Positions 53,224-62,181 are shown, numbered from the stretch's first letter. The stretch is 64,000 nt of DNA from Planctomycetaceae bacterium (GCA_016125265.1 WGMC01000031.1:53174-117173); one strand, 5' to 3'. Translations and numbers: made by a program. Notes: generated by a model not told the origin, from the sequence alone.

Positions 53224-53721
53224 GTGGCGATACGCTTCGGCGTGCAGCGCCACTACTGCTACCTCCTGACCCGCGCCCTTCCCGAGGGCGGCTGCCGCTA
53301 CTACGTCGGCATCAGGACGGCTCCGAAGGGGAAGACGCCCAAGGCGGACACGAGCTACCTCGGGTCGGGCGATGCGATCCGCCGCGCTGTCCAGAAGCAC
53401 GGCCGCGCCGCCTTCTCGAAGACCATCTTGGAAGTCTTCGACACGCGCGGAGAAGCGGCGGCGATGGAGCGCGCGCTCGTGGGCTCGCCGACCGCCAGCT
53501 CGAAGTGGTCCTACAACCTCCGCACCGGCGGCGAGGACAGCAACGCCGTGGCCGACGGCAAGCGTCGCGCACGCGAGCGCCGCGTCAGGGACGCCGAGCG
53601 GCAGGCGGCCCGCGAGGAGAGGGCTGAGGCCGTCCGCCGCGTCGTGGACGCCGAGCGCGCCCGGAGGGGGCTCCGAGGCCGCCTGCCGCGCAAGCAACGC
53701 GAGAACCGCAACACGGAGTAG
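53224..53721 (+). CDS. GIY-YIG family endonuclease
   Basis: 165 residues from a GTG at 53224; a second GTG at 53242 is possible. The catalytic domain begins HYCYLLTRALPEGGCRYYVG, giving the Y...YVG pair of GIY-YIG. It continues with GSGDAIRRAVQKHGRAAFSK (Arg helix) and EAAAMERALVG (catalytic Glu). The C-terminal ~50 residues are Arg/Glu-rich and likely bind DNA. Single-domain phage enzymes of this type act as free-standing homing nucleases. Its place between the att site and integrase is unusual; it ends 5 bp before the integrase start. Confidence 0.8.
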   Translation: MAIRFGVQRHYCYLLTRALPEGGCRYYVGIRTAPKGKTPKADTSYLGSGDAIRRAVQKHGRAAFSKTILEVFDTRGEAAAMERALVGSPTASSKWSYNLRTGGEDSNAVADGKRRARERRVRDAERQAAREERAEAVRRVVDAERARRGLRGRLPRKQRENRNTE

Positions 53722-53726
53722 CAACA

Positions 53727-55022
53727 ATGGCTCGACTCAAGTTCACGGAGCATTCCGTAGAGAAGGCTCCGCTGCCGCCGGACGGGAAGCCGTCGATCCT
53801 CCATTGGGACGACACCTTCGCGGGCTTCGGCCTGCGCGTCGGCAGCTCTGGCGCTCGCTCCTTCATCGTGCAGAAGGACATCAACGGCCGCACGCGCCGC
53901 GTCACGATCGGCAAGTGGCCAACCTGGAGGGTGGGGCAAGCCCGGGAGCGCGCGCGGGAGCTGCTGGTCTCGATGGACAAGGGCATCGACCCCGCCGAGG
54001 AGAAGCGCAAAGAGGCCGCGCGGGGCGTCACCCTCGACGAGGCGATCAACTTCCACCAGGCCGCCATGCGCGCGAAGGAGTGCGCGCCGCTCTCGATCGA
54101 GAACTGCCGGGTGGAGATCACGCGCCACCTCGGGGACTGGCTCTCGCGTCCCCTTAGCAGCATCTCCAGGGACGAGGTGATCCGTCGGCACGAGCGCGTC
54201 AGCGAGCGCGGCAAGTATTCGGCGAACCGGGTCCTGCGACTGTTCCGAACCGTCTACAACACCGCCGCGCGCCGCTTCCCCGAGCTGCCGGAGACGGCCC
54301 CGACCGTCGCCCTTACGGGCCGCTGGAACAAGGAGCGGCGGCGGCAGGAGCCGATCCCGTGGGCCCGCCTCGGCGAGTGGGCGCGCGCCGTGGACTCGAT
54401 CGCCAACCACGTCCGCCGGGACCTCAACTGGTTCATCCTGTTCACCGGGCTCCGCGCCACCGACGCGAAAACTGTTCGGTGGGAACATGTCAACCTAGGG
54501 GACGAGCCCGTGCTCGTCGGCACCGTCGAGATCCCGCCGGGCTGCATCCACCGTCCTCGTCCAAAAGGGGGCGAGGACCGCGCTTTTACCGTCCCGCTCT
54601 CGACCCCGGCGCTGGAGATCCTCAAGCGCCGCCGCGACGAGAACCACATCATGTACGGGAACGATCAGGGCTGGGCGTTCCCCTCGACCAACTCGGCGGG
54701 GCGTGTCTCGCACGTCGCCCAGCCAAAAGAACAGCGATACACCTCCGACGGCCGCAAGGTCGGGGTGCTTCCTTCCCCGCATCGCCTCCGCGATACGTTT
54801 GCCACGGCCGCCGAGCACTCGGGCGTCGGCAAGATGGCGTTGAAGATCCTGATGAACCATCGCGCGGCGGCGGGGGACGTCACCGAGGGCTACATCAACC
54901 ACGGGGACATCGACTACCTCCGGGGGCGGGTGGAAATGGTTGCCGCCTTCCTCCTGGAGCGCGCTCGCAAACCGTCTTCGGAGCGGGCGGAGGATTCCGG
55001 GGATTCTCAAGAGGTCGCCTAG
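53727..55022 (+). CDS. tyrosine-recombinase integrase (DUF4102-type)
   Basis: 431 residues with GGAG upstream. The N-terminal arm-binding domain (KPSILHWDDTFAGFGLRV, RVTIGKWPTWRVGQAR) matches the DUF4102/P4-integrase group. The catalytic residues are all visible: Arg in FTGLRATDAKTVRW, Lys in RPKGGEDRAFTVPLS, HxxR in PHRLRDTFATAAEH, His in ILMNHRA and the Tyr nucleophile in VTEGYINHG. It would catalyse integration into the tRNA-Met site to its left. Confidence 0.93.
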   Translation: MARLKFTEHSVEKAPLPPDGKPSILHWDDTFAGFGLRVGSSGARSFIVQKDINGRTRRVTIGKWPTWRVGQARERARELLVSMDKGIDPAEEKRKEAARGVTLDEAINFHQAAMRAKECAPLSIENCRVEITRHLGDWLSRPLSSISRDEVIRRHERVSERGKYSANRVLRLFRTVYNTAARRFPELPETAPTVALTGRWNKERRRQEPIPWARLGEWARAVDSIANHVRRDLNWFILFTGLRATDAKTVRWEHVNLGDEPVLVGTVEIPPGCIHRPRPKGGEDRAFTVPLSTPALEILKRRRDENHIMYGNDQGWAFPSTNSAGRVSHVAQPKEQRYTSDGRKVGVLPSPHRLRDTFATAAEHSGVGKMALKILMNHRAAAGDVTEGYINHGDIDYLRGRVEMVAAFLLERARKPSSERAEDSGDSQEVA

Positions 55023-55204
55023 CCTCGACCCGGATTCCGGGCTATTCGTTTGGTGCGACTCTAGGCGTCCCGGCGCGGCTTGGCCGGGGCATGGTACGAA
55101 CGCTCAGGCCCCAGACAGGGGCGACTTCGATGCTGGCACGGTGACTCTGATCGGTCCGCGCGTCGAGCTTCCGCAGGCTCGGTGCCCGAAGCAGAGCACC
55201 CGAA

Positions 55205-55669
55205 ATGAGTCAGCAGAGTACCGGCCGCCCGAGCGCGGCCGTTCCCGAGGGGCGCGAGTACCTCTCCCTCCGGGAGCTGTCCACCTACCTGGGCATCCCC
55301 TACAAGACGTTGGAGGGGTGGAAGTCGAAGGGCTACCTCCCGCGCCACATCGTCTTCGGCCAGCGACACCACCGCTGGCGCCGGTCCGAGATCGACGAGT
55401 GGTGCGCAACCTTCCGCCACGGCGAGGGCCGCTCGCCCGAGCCCGACGGCTCGCGGTTCGACACCTACTGCAACCGCAAGCTGCGCCACCGGGACGATCC
55501 GGTCGGCGACTTCGCGCGAGAGTGGATCGGCGACGAGCGCCGCCCGCGCGATGCCTCGTCCGCGAGGCACGTCCTCGGGCACCTCCGGTTGCGCGGCGCG
55601 AGCCCCGAGGCGATCGAGGCCGCCGAGGAAGCGTGGCGCATCTACCGCCACGAGGGAGGGCAGGCCTGA
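55205..55669 (+). CDS. AlpA/excisionase-like MerR-type HTH protein
   Basis: 154 residues. EYLSLRELSTYLGIPYKTLE followed by GWKSKGYLP and HHRWRRSEIDEWCATF is the winged helix-turn-helix of AlpA/excisionase (HTH_17) proteins. The C-terminal half (FAREWIGDERRPRDASSARH, LRGASPEAIEAAEEAWRIYR) is longer than a typical AlpA and may contact other proteins. Such proteins activate integrase or bend DNA for excision. It lies 182 bp after the integrase; that gap shows no gene. Its stop overlaps the primase-helicase start (TGATG). Confidence 0.8.
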   Translation: MSQQSTGRPSAAVPEGREYLSLRELSTYLGIPYKTLEGWKSKGYLPRHIVFGQRHHRWRRSEIDEWCATFRHGEGRSPEPDGSRFDTYCNRKLRHRDDPVGDFAREWIGDERRPRDASSARHVLGHLRLRGASPEAIEAAEEAWRIYRHEGGQA

Positions 55670-58338
55670 TGTCCTCCAACCAGCCCGACGAGTCGGCGGT
55701 CCCCGAGCCGCAGTACGCGAAGTCGATCGAGTTCCTGGAGCGCTGGCTCCCGGGTGGGCCGTGGGTGCTCACCTCGATGATCCCCGACAAGCCCAAGAAG
55801 GGGCGGGCGACGTTCACCGACACCTTCGGGCCGAACGACGTCAAGAGCGGGCGTCTGCTTGGCTGGCTCGAAGACCAGGGCACGCAGGGGCGGCGCAACA
55901 TCTACTGGACGCCGAACGCCTGCCGGAAGCAAACCGTCAAGGAGAAGCCCAAGAAGGTGGACATCCAGGGCCTGTACGCCCTGCACGTGGACCTCGACCC
56001 GCGCGCGGGCGAGGACCTGGCCGAGGAGCGCGAGCGAATCCGCAAGTTGCTCCTGGACCCGTCGGCGCTCGGGATCCCGAAGCCCACGACCATCGTGTTC
56101 TCCGGCGGCGGCTACCAGGCGTTCTGGAGGCTCCGCGTGCCCTTCCTGATCGCGGAGGCAACCGAGGCAGCGGCGGACGACGCCGGGCTCTGGAACAGGC
56201 ACCTCGGGGACCTGCTCGGCGGCGACGCGACGCACAACGTCGATCGCGTGATGCGACTCCCCGGGAGCATCAATAGGCCCGACGCCCGGAAGCGCGACAA
56301 GGGGCGCACGGAGGCGCTGGCGGCCGTCGTCGAGTTCAACGACGAGCGGCACGACCTCGACGGCTTCGAGAAAGCCGAGTCGGTGCGGTCGGCGAGTCTG
56401 TCCCCGAACGGCGCGGCGGCGGCGGTCACGCTCGAAGCCGGGTCCGACCCGAGCGCGAACCTCGACCGGCTCCCGCGCGAGGTCGCGCGCTTGTGCCGCG
56501 TCGCAATCGCGCAGGGGTGCGACCCCGAGGACCCTGGGCGCTGGACCGACGGCGGCGAAGGCTCGATCCCCTTCGGCCTAAAGTGCGGCGCGACCTGGGT
56601 GGGCGACCGCTCGGCCGTCGTCTGGCACGTGGTCTGCGCGCTCGTGCGCGCCGACGTGGATGACCCGACCATCCGGGGCTTCCTGCTCGATCCCGGCTGG
56701 GGCATCAGCGCGCACGTGCTCGACCAGCGCGACCCCGAGGGCTACGCCGATCGACAGATCGAGAAGGTGCGCGAGGCCGAGGGCCGCCCGGTTCCCCGGC
56801 CGACCATCTACACCAACCTCGGCGAGGTCGCCGAGGTCGTGGACCAGGCCACCGACGCGCTCGTGCGCGCGGGCGTGCGGATCTACCAGCGCGGGACCGA
56901 GCTGGTGCGGCTCGTCAAACACGGTGCGGTCTCGGGCGAGGACGACGAGTTGCGCCGCGCCGCTGAGTCGCTCGTGATCTACCCGGCCTCGGCGCTCTGG
57001 CTCGTGGACCAGATGTCCCGCGCCGGAAAGTGGCGGCGGAAGCTCAAGGACGACGACGGGCCCTCCGACCCGCAGCCGAAGCACGGCCTGCTCCTGCTCT
57101 CGCGCGCGGGCTCGTGGCCGTTCCCGACGCTGCGCGGGATCGTCACCGCTCCGACGCTGCGGGCCGACGGCTCGGTGCTCCAGGTGCCGGGCTACGACGC
57201 CGCCTCGGGCCTGATCTTCGCGCCGGGCGGGACTGCGTTCCCGCCGGTGCCGGACCGCCCGACCCGCGCCGAGGCCGTGGCGGCGCTGGCGTTGTTCGGC
57301 GACCTGCTCGCGGGCTTCCCGTTCGAGGACGCCGACGCCCGCTCGGTCGCGCTGTCGGCAATCCTGTCGGGCCTCGTGCGGGCCTCGCTCGGCGCGATCC
57401 CGCTGCACGCCTTCGACGCCCCGACGGCCGGAACCGGCAAGACGCTGCTGGCGGAGACCGCCGCGATCATCGTGACCGGCAACGAGCCCGCGTCGTTCTC
57501 GCAGGGCAAGGAGGAGGGCGAGGACGAGAAGCGCATCGGCGCGGCCCTGCGCGCCGGGGATGCCTGCTTCCTGATCGACAACTGCGAGCGAGCCGTTGGC
57601 GGCGACACGCTGTGCTCGGTCATCTCCCAGCGGCAGGTGTCCATTCGGATCCTCGGCCGGTCGGAGAAGGTCGAGCTGCCGTGCGACGTGCTCGTGATGG
57701 CGACCGGGAACGGTCTCCAGATCCACGGGGACATGGCGCGGCGGACGGTGAAGTGCCTGCTGGACTCGAAGGTCGAGCGGCCCGAGCGCCGCGCGTTCGG
57801 CTTCGACCCGAGGGACCTCGCGCGTGAGCGGCGGGCTGAGCTCGTGGTCGCGGCCCTGACCGTGATGCGGGCCCGCGTGCTCGCCGAGGGCGCGGAGCCG
57901 CCGTCGCCCGTCGGCTCGTTCGGCCGGTGGAACCAGCTCGTGCGCGCCGCGCTCCTGTGGACGGAAGCCGGGGACCCGGCGCGGACCATGGAGCGGCTCG
58001 TCGAGGAGAACGAGGGCGGCAGCGAGCTGGGCGCGATCCTCGTCCGCTGGATGGACGCCTTCGGCGACAACGAGCTGCACGCGGCCGACCTCAAGAACGA
58101 CGAGGAGCTGATGGGGCTGCTCGTCGAGGCGACGCGGCGGCCCGCGTGGAGCACCAAGAGCGTCGGGTGGGTCCTGCGCAAGCACCGCCGGAAGATCGTC
58201 GGCGGCCTGACGCTGAACCAGGTCGGCGAGGACAAGCACGGCGCGATCTGGCGTGTGACGCGGACCGATGGGCGCGAGCCCGAGCGCGGCGGTGAGGTGG
58301 CGATGAAGGACGAGGCCGACCACGACGTGCTCGGGTAG
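55669..58338 (+). CDS. primase-helicase replication protein
   Basis: 889 residues. The N-terminal ~220 residues resemble the RepB-type primase-polymerase fold: LYALHVDLDPRAGED (metal Asp pair), TTIVFSGGGYQAFWRL, and DRVMRLPGSINRPDARKRDK. The C-terminal ~450 residues hold an ATPase with Walker A DAPTAGTGKTLLAET, acidic CFLIDNCERAVGG (Walker B-like) and LVMATGNG (sensor). Such single-chain primase-helicases start autonomous replication of plasmids, phage satellites and some phages. A replication origin is expected nearby; no iteron array was recognised. Confidence 0.8.
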   Translation: MSSNQPDESAVPEPQYAKSIEFLERWLPGGPWVLTSMIPDKPKKGRATFTDTFGPNDVKSGRLLGWLEDQGTQGRRNIYWTPNACRKQTVKEKPKKVDIQGLYALHVDLDPRAGEDLAEERERIRKLLLDPSALGIPKPTTIVFSGGGYQAFWRLRVPFLIAEATEAAADDAGLWNRHLGDLLGGDATHNVDRVMRLPGSINRPDARKRDKGRTEALAAVVEFNDERHDLDGFEKAESVRSASLSPNGAAAAVTLEAGSDPSANLDRLPREVARLCRVAIAQGCDPEDPGRWTDGGEGSIPFGLKCGATWVGDRSAVVWHVVCALVRADVDDPTIRGFLLDPGWGISAHVLDQRDPEGYADRQIEKVREAEGRPVPRPTIYTNLGEVAEVVDQATDALVRAGVRIYQRGTELVRLVKHGAVSGEDDELRRAAESLVIYPASALWLVDQMSRAGKWRRKLKDDDGPSDPQPKHGLLLLSRAGSWPFPTLRGIVTAPTLRADGSVLQVPGYDAASGLIFAPGGTAFPPVPDRPTRAEAVAALALFGDLLAGFPFEDADARSVALSAILSGLVRASLGAIPLHAFDAPTAGTGKTLLAETAAIIVTGNEPASFSQGKEEGEDEKRIGAALRAGDACFLIDNCERAVGGDTLCSVISQRQVSIRILGRSEKVELPCDVLVMATGNGLQIHGDMARRTVKCLLDSKVERPERRAFGFDPRDLARERRAELVVAALTVMRARVLAEGAEPPSPVGSFGRWNQLVRAALLWTEAGDPARTMERLVEENEGGSELGAILVRWMDAFGDNELHAADLKNDEELMGLLVEATRRPAWSTKSVGWVLRKHRRKIVGGLTLNQVGEDKHGAIWRVTRTDGREPERGGEVAMKDEADHDVLG

Positions 58339-58779
58339 GCGTCGAGGTCGATGTCGAGCGGGCCTGGTGCGTCGATCGTCGGCGTGCCGGGCCCGCGTCG
58401 CGTCGGCGAAGCCCAACCCACCGGAAGGTGTCGAGATTGGAGGTGGCGGTGGGTTTCCGACTTCTAGAGGGTTTCTATCCACTCGAAGCTCGATTCCATC
58501 TGACCCGAGGCCGGAGCGAAGCGCGCGGCGCGGTCGTCGCGGGCCGCGTTCGGAGCGGGTTGCAGAGAACCCTCCGAAAGCCGGAAACCCACCCGCACGT
58601 CATGTTCGAGGTGCGGCGAGTTCGCCGCGCGGCCGTGGGCTCGAACGCGCCTCCGCCCACGCTCGAAACCCCGCGCACACCAACGCCGACCGGCCGGACT
58701 GCGCCACGCCGCACAGGGGGTCGGATTCTTCCAGCGCGGGCCTTTTCGATTCCACAAACCCGACCGAGGGTTCTACGGA
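58339..58779. other. 441-bp intergenic region of the element
   Basis: No convincing gene. It contains a 7-bp hairpin GCGGCGA-GT-TCGCCGC near 58614-58629 and an inverted pair GTGGGC / GCCCAC (about 58636-58660). The region precedes the TerS-like gene and is a candidate for an origin, packaging site or regulatory leader, but nothing proves this. The minus strand has a tRNA D-arm-like segment that does not fold into a tRNA. Confidence 0.35.
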
Positions 58780-59364
58780 ATGGCCCGACGACCTGACAGC
58801 CTCTCGCGCGCGAACCGCCAGCGCCTGACGCAGCAACGCAAGCTCGCGTTTCTGCACGCCCTCCGCGCGTGCGGAGTGGCGACGCGCGCCGCCCGCGAGG
58901 CGAGCCCCAACGCGAGGGGCAACGGCGTCGTGAGCACGTTCAAGGACGAGCGCGCGCGTGACCCCGAGTTCGCGGCCGAGTGGGACGCGGCGCTGGAGGA
59001 GCACGCGGGCTCGCTCGTGGCCGAGCTGTACAGGCGCGCCACCATCGGCGACGCCGTTCCGATCGTGTCGCCCACGGGCGAGGTCGTCGGGTTCAAGCAC
59101 AACCGCTCGGACACGCTCCTCCTCGCCGCCGTGCGCGCGCACGCGCCGGAGTTCACCCCGCGCACCGAGTCCACCGTCGAGCAGACGGTGACGCAGCGCA
59201 AGCCGAGCGACCTGTCGCTCCGGCTGGAGGAGCTGACCCCCGACGAGCGCCGCAAGCTGCGCGAGGTTCTGGAGAGTTCCCTCGCACGCCGGAACGGCAC
59301 CGAGCACAGCTCGAATGGCCACGCACCTTCCTCGGGCCTTTCGATCCCGGAGCGCGAGCGATGA
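58780..59364 (+). CDS. small terminase subunit-like HTH protein
   Basis: 194 residues. RKLAFLHALRACGVATRAAR followed by EASPNARGNGVVSTFKDERARDPEFAAEWDAALEEHA (as its span) is the typical phage helix-turn-helix small-terminase pattern, in which a DNA-binding domain is followed by DPEFAxxWDxALE. EVVGFKHNRSDTLLLAAVRA matches the conserved YSDTLL region of these proteins. In phages it recognises the pac site; in satellites a TerS redirects helper packaging. No large terminase follows. The stop overlaps an ATG at 59361. Confidence 0.75.
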   Translation: MARRPDSLSRANRQRLTQQRKLAFLHALRACGVATRAAREASPNARGNGVVSTFKDERARDPEFAAEWDAALEEHAGSLVAELYRRATIGDAVPIVSPTGEVVGFKHNRSDTLLLAAVRAHAPEFTPRTESTVEQTVTQRKPSDLSLRLEELTPDERRKLREVLESSLARRNGTEHSSNGHAPSSGLSIPERER

Positions 59365-59678
59365 ATGTCGCCACGGGCGCCACAACGAACATGGAGACCG
59401 CTGATGGAGAGCGGCTCCGTAGAGAAGACGCGCTCTGCGCCCGAGGGGTCTTTCGTCGGGCTGACCTCGGAGTGGAGCGCGACGGAACCGAGTTGCTTGG
59501 TCGCATCGGTTCTCCTCGGGGCTCGTCGTCGAAGCACCGCCCGGCGGCGGGCCCCACCTTCCACCTCGCAGCCTCGGCTTCCGGCTGCGAGGTCCCCTCG
59601 GTTGCGTCGCACCGACGGGGCCGCCGGTTCTACAGGGGTCGGCGGCCCCACTTCCCTTCCACCCGACACCAAGCCTGA
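59361..59678 (+). CDS. hypothetical protein, doubtful
   Basis: 105 residues if the ATG overlapping the TerS stop is used. The first ~30 residues (MNVATGATTNMETADGERL) look protein-like. The rest is rich in Arg, Gly and Ser and looks like non-coding sequence read in frame. It may be a short gene, a truncated one or nothing. Without it, 59365-59682 is an intergenic stretch with no other feature. Confidence 0.3.
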   Translation: MNVATGATTNMETADGERLRREDALCARGVFRRADLGVERDGTELLGRIGSPRGSSSKHRPAAGPTFHLAASASGCEVPSVASHRRGRRFYRGRRPHFPSTRHQA

Positions 59679-59682
59679 CGAC

Positions 59683-60252
59683 ATGCTGAACACCAAGACC
59701 CAAGACCGCGTAGCCGAGCTGCGCGCCGCCCTCTCCCAAGCCGAGGCCGACCTCGCCGACGCGCGCGAGCGCCTGGGCGTTTCCGTGGCTGACGGTGACG
59801 AGGCACAAGCCGAAGCGGCTCGTGTGGACGCCGCGAGCGCCGAGCGCCTTGCCGTCGAGTTGCGGAGCGCCCTTCCCGTGGCCGAGCGCCGCGCGCGCGA
59901 AGCCGCCCAAGCCGAGGCCCACCGGCAGCAGAAGGTGCGGGAGAAGGCAGCCAACGCTGCGAGGCAGCAGCGCGTGGCAGCCGCCAAGAAGGTCGATGCC
60001 GCGCTCCGCGCCCTCGGCCGTGCCTACATCGAGTACCTGAACACCGAGGCCGGAGGTAGACCCGATGATCGGAACCGCCTCGTGCGCCGGTCGCGCCACG
60101 CGATCGCCGCTGCCGCCTTCCACGCCGCGCCCGAGTTCGCTGCGGCGATGGACCCGCACCGCCGCCCGCCGCGCATGCACTGGCACCCGCTGTCGCACGC
60201 GGTCGAGGGCACCGTGGGCGAGTTCGCCGAGGTCGAGGACGACGCCGAATGA
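59683..60252 (+). CDS. coiled-coil protein of the element
   Basis: 189 residues from the ATG at 59683. The first ~110 residues are a long coiled coil (DRVAELRAALSQAEADLADA, VAERRAREAAQAEAHRQQ). The C-terminal ~80 are less regular (AYIEYLNTEAGGRPDDRNR, PPRMHWHPLSHAVEG). I do not recognise the family. The stop overlaps the next gene (ATGA), so it is translated in a chain with the following two genes. Confidence 0.6.
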   Translation: MLNTKTQDRVAELRAALSQAEADLADARERLGVSVADGDEAQAEAARVDAASAERLAVELRSALPVAERRAREAAQAEAHRQQKVREKAANAARQQRVAAAKKVDAALRALGRAYIEYLNTEAGGRPDDRNRLVRRSRHAIAAAAFHAAPEFAAAMDPHRRPPRMHWHPLSHAVEGTVGEFAEVEDDAE

Positions 60253-60488
60253 CCGAGGCGGCGATCCTCCTCCTGGAGAACGCGATCGAGGTCTCCGCAC
60301 ATCGCGCCGCGCCGATCGGGACGGCGCGCGACTACCTGCTTGCCTCGGTTGAGCTGGCGATGAGCCACGCCCGCCCTGGCGAGACCGCGACCGAGGCGCT
60401 CGCCCGACTCATCGTGTCGGGCTCCTCGATCGTCCACCTGCTGTACGAGGCCGCCGAGAAGTCGCACGCGGTCCACAACCAACCATGA
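60249..60488 (+). CDS. small helical protein of the element
   Basis: 79 residues, coupled to its neighbours by ATGA overlaps on both sides. It contains one copy of a ~30-residue helical module (YLLASVELAMSHARPGETAT, then EALARLIVSGS) that recurs three times in the next protein. Function unknown. Confidence 0.65.
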   Translation: MTEAAILLLENAIEVSAHRAAPIGTARDYLLASVELAMSHARPGETATEALARLIVSGSSIVHLLYEAAEKSHAVHNQP

Positions 60489-61237
60489 AGCGTCGCCGCC
60501 GCATCCTTCGATCCCTCGACCTCGCCGAGGTCTCCGCCGTTGACCGCCCCGCGCAAGAGGGAGCCGGGGCCATCCTCCGCAAGAGCAACACCATGAACAC
60601 GCAAGACATCGTGAAGGAGGCCGTCGGCGTGCACGTGGACGGCCAGGAACCCCGCTACAAGGCGGACGAGTACGAGGCCGCGCTCCTCGCCATCGCGCGC
60701 ATGGAGCAGAAGCCGAGCGAGAACGTCGTCGACGCGATGGCCCGCGTGGCGAGCAACGGCAACCCCGACGTGACGGCGCTCCTGTTCGCGGCCGATCGCG
60801 TCCGCGCGCGCGACGCCGCCTCGGTGGGCAAGAGCAACACCATGAACGACAACCTCTCCGCCATCCTGTCCGAAGCCGATCGCGTGTCGAAGGGCGCGCC
60901 CCCGACGGTGACGCGCGACGCTGCGGAAGCGGCGATGCTCGACCTCGCCAAGCGCGAGGCCCGCCCGGGCGAGTCGGTCGCCGTGTCGTTCGCGCGGCTC
61001 TGCGAGTCCGACGCGCGCATGCAGAAGCTGTACGACCTCGGCCACGCCGCCGACGTTGCCGAGGAGCGCGTGGCGCTCGCCAAGGGCGCGTCCGGTGACG
61101 AGAGGTTCGATCGGCTCCTGGTCGACATGGCCCGCCTGCGCAAGCGCGCCGGGGAAACCGTCGAGCAGTGCGCGAGTCGCCTGCTCCACGAGGACGCGAC
61201 CATCCGCGACGCCTACGCCGCCGTCCACGGCTGCTAA
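60485..61237 (+). CDS. phage-type protein with AVDRPAQ N-terminus and triplicated helical module
   Basis: 250 residues. The N-terminus LDLAEVSAVDRPAQEGAGA is a motif often seen at the start of phage head-maturation or XkdF-like proteins. The rest holds three related ~30-residue segments: YEAALLAIARMEQKPSENVV, AAMLDLAKREARPGESVAVS and FDRLLVDMARLRKRAGETVE, each followed by a short A(R/S)(V/L) helix. It could be a capsid-associated or scaffold protein, or a satellite protein that acts on helper capsids. The coding sequence also has an internal duplication of KSNTMN (two copies). Confidence 0.65.
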   Translation: MKRRRRILRSLDLAEVSAVDRPAQEGAGAILRKSNTMNTQDIVKEAVGVHVDGQEPRYKADEYEAALLAIARMEQKPSENVVDAMARVASNGNPDVTALLFAADRVRARDAASVGKSNTMNDNLSAILSEADRVSKGAPPTVTRDAAEAAMLDLAKREARPGESVAVSFARLCESDARMQKLYDLGHAADVAEERVALAKGASGDERFDRLLVDMARLRKRAGETVEQCASRLLHEDATIRDAYAAVHGC

Positions 61238-61241
61238 CGAC

Positions 61242-61493
61242 ATGGCGGGCCACACCCTCCTCGATCGCTTGAGCCGCGAGACACTCCACGTGCTGGCGGC
61301 GGCCCTCGTGTTCGAGCGCGCCGTGGGCAGCGTGATGGGCGAGGAGGCTGTCGGCCGCCTGGCGAAGGAGGAGGGCGCGTCCGTTCCCGCGTGCATCTTG
61401 CTCGTCACGGGGCACGACATCGGCGGCGACGACGCGCGCGACCCCGAGCTCAAGGCGGCGCGCGCGTGGCGAGCCTCGACGGGGCGCAATTGA
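61242..61493 (+). CDS. hypothetical small helical protein
   Basis: 83 residues from the ATG at 61242, four bases after the previous stop. The first 55 residues are helical (LLDRLSRETLHVLAAALVFE, EEAVGRLAKEEGASVPACIL) and the tail is charged. The family is not recognised. It is followed seven bases later by the sigma-factor gene. Confidence 0.5.
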   Translation: MAGHTLLDRLSRETLHVLAAALVFERAVGSVMGEEAVGRLAKEEGASVPACILLVTGHDIGGDDARDPELKAARAWRASTGRN

Positions 61494-61500
61494 TCTTCGC

Positions 61501-62181
61501 GTGATCGCCGTTGCCGAGAACCCGCGCGCCCACGCCGCGCGCCGCCAGTGGAGCGACCCGCTCGGCCGCGCCCGCATCCTCGCGGGCCAGCTCATCGCCG
61601 CCGACGAGCGACGCCGCGCGCGGCTCGTCGAGTCGCACCTGCACCTGCTCGACTTCGCCGCCGCGCACTGGTCGCGCCGCTACCCGAGCCTCGACCGCGA
61701 CGACCTTCGCCAAGCCGCCTACTTCGGCCTGCGCCGCGCGGCCGAGTTGTGGGACCCCGAGCGCGGAGTGCTGTTCAGCACGTTCGCGTTCCACTGGCTC
61801 CGCGACGCGATCCAGCAGGCCCTTCCCCACCACCTCGGCGTCATCCGAGTCCCCAAGCGGCCCACTGCGCCCCGTCCGATCGTGGCGTCCTTCGACGACG
61901 CCGACCACGGCGGCGCTCCCGAGCCCTCGGCAGCCGACGGTGCCGACCCGTTCGAGGTCGTCGCCGCCGCCGAGGACCACGCCCGCATTCACTCCGCCCT
62001 GGGCAAGCTGCGCAACGCGCGCGACCGCGAGGTCATCTCGATGCGCTTCGGGCTTGCTGGCGAACCGCCGCTGAACCTGCGCGAGATCGGCGAGGTGCTC
62101 GGTGGCATCTCGATCGAGCGCGTGCGGCAACTGGAACTGCGGGCCCTCGCCGAGTTGCGCGACCTGCTGGCGGTCGAGTAG
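61501..62181 (+). CDS. element-encoded sigma-70 family factor
   Basis: 226 residues, GTG start. Region 2 is present: LDRDDLRQAAYFGLRRAAEL and VLFSTFAFHWLRDAIQQAL (core-binding and -10 recognition). Region 4 has NARDREVISMRFGLAG and LREIGEVLGGISIERVRQLE, a primary-sigma-like helix-turn-helix. It lacks region 1.1 and a clear region 3 and is about half the length of a housekeeping sigma factor, similar to FliA- or SigF-like and phage late sigma factors. It likely directs transcription of element genes. Confidence 0.85.
   Translation: MIAVAENPRAHAARRQWSDPLGRARILAGQLIAADERRRARLVESHLHLLDFAAAHWSRRYPSLDRDDLRQAAYFGLRRAAELWDPERGVLFSTFAFHWLRDAIQQALPHHLGVIRVPKRPTAPRPIVASFDDADHGGAPEPSAADGADPFEVVAAAEDHARIHSALGKLRNARDREVISMRFGLAGEPPLNLREIGEVLGGISIERVRQLELRALAELRDLLAVE

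Noticed and set aside
58600..58730. Minus-strand tRNA inside the element
   Set aside because: A D-arm-like segment (TGGCGCAGTCCGG) and a TTCGAGC segment are present, but no anticodon stem or T-stem pairs and the acceptor match is due to a local GCGGCG hairpin.
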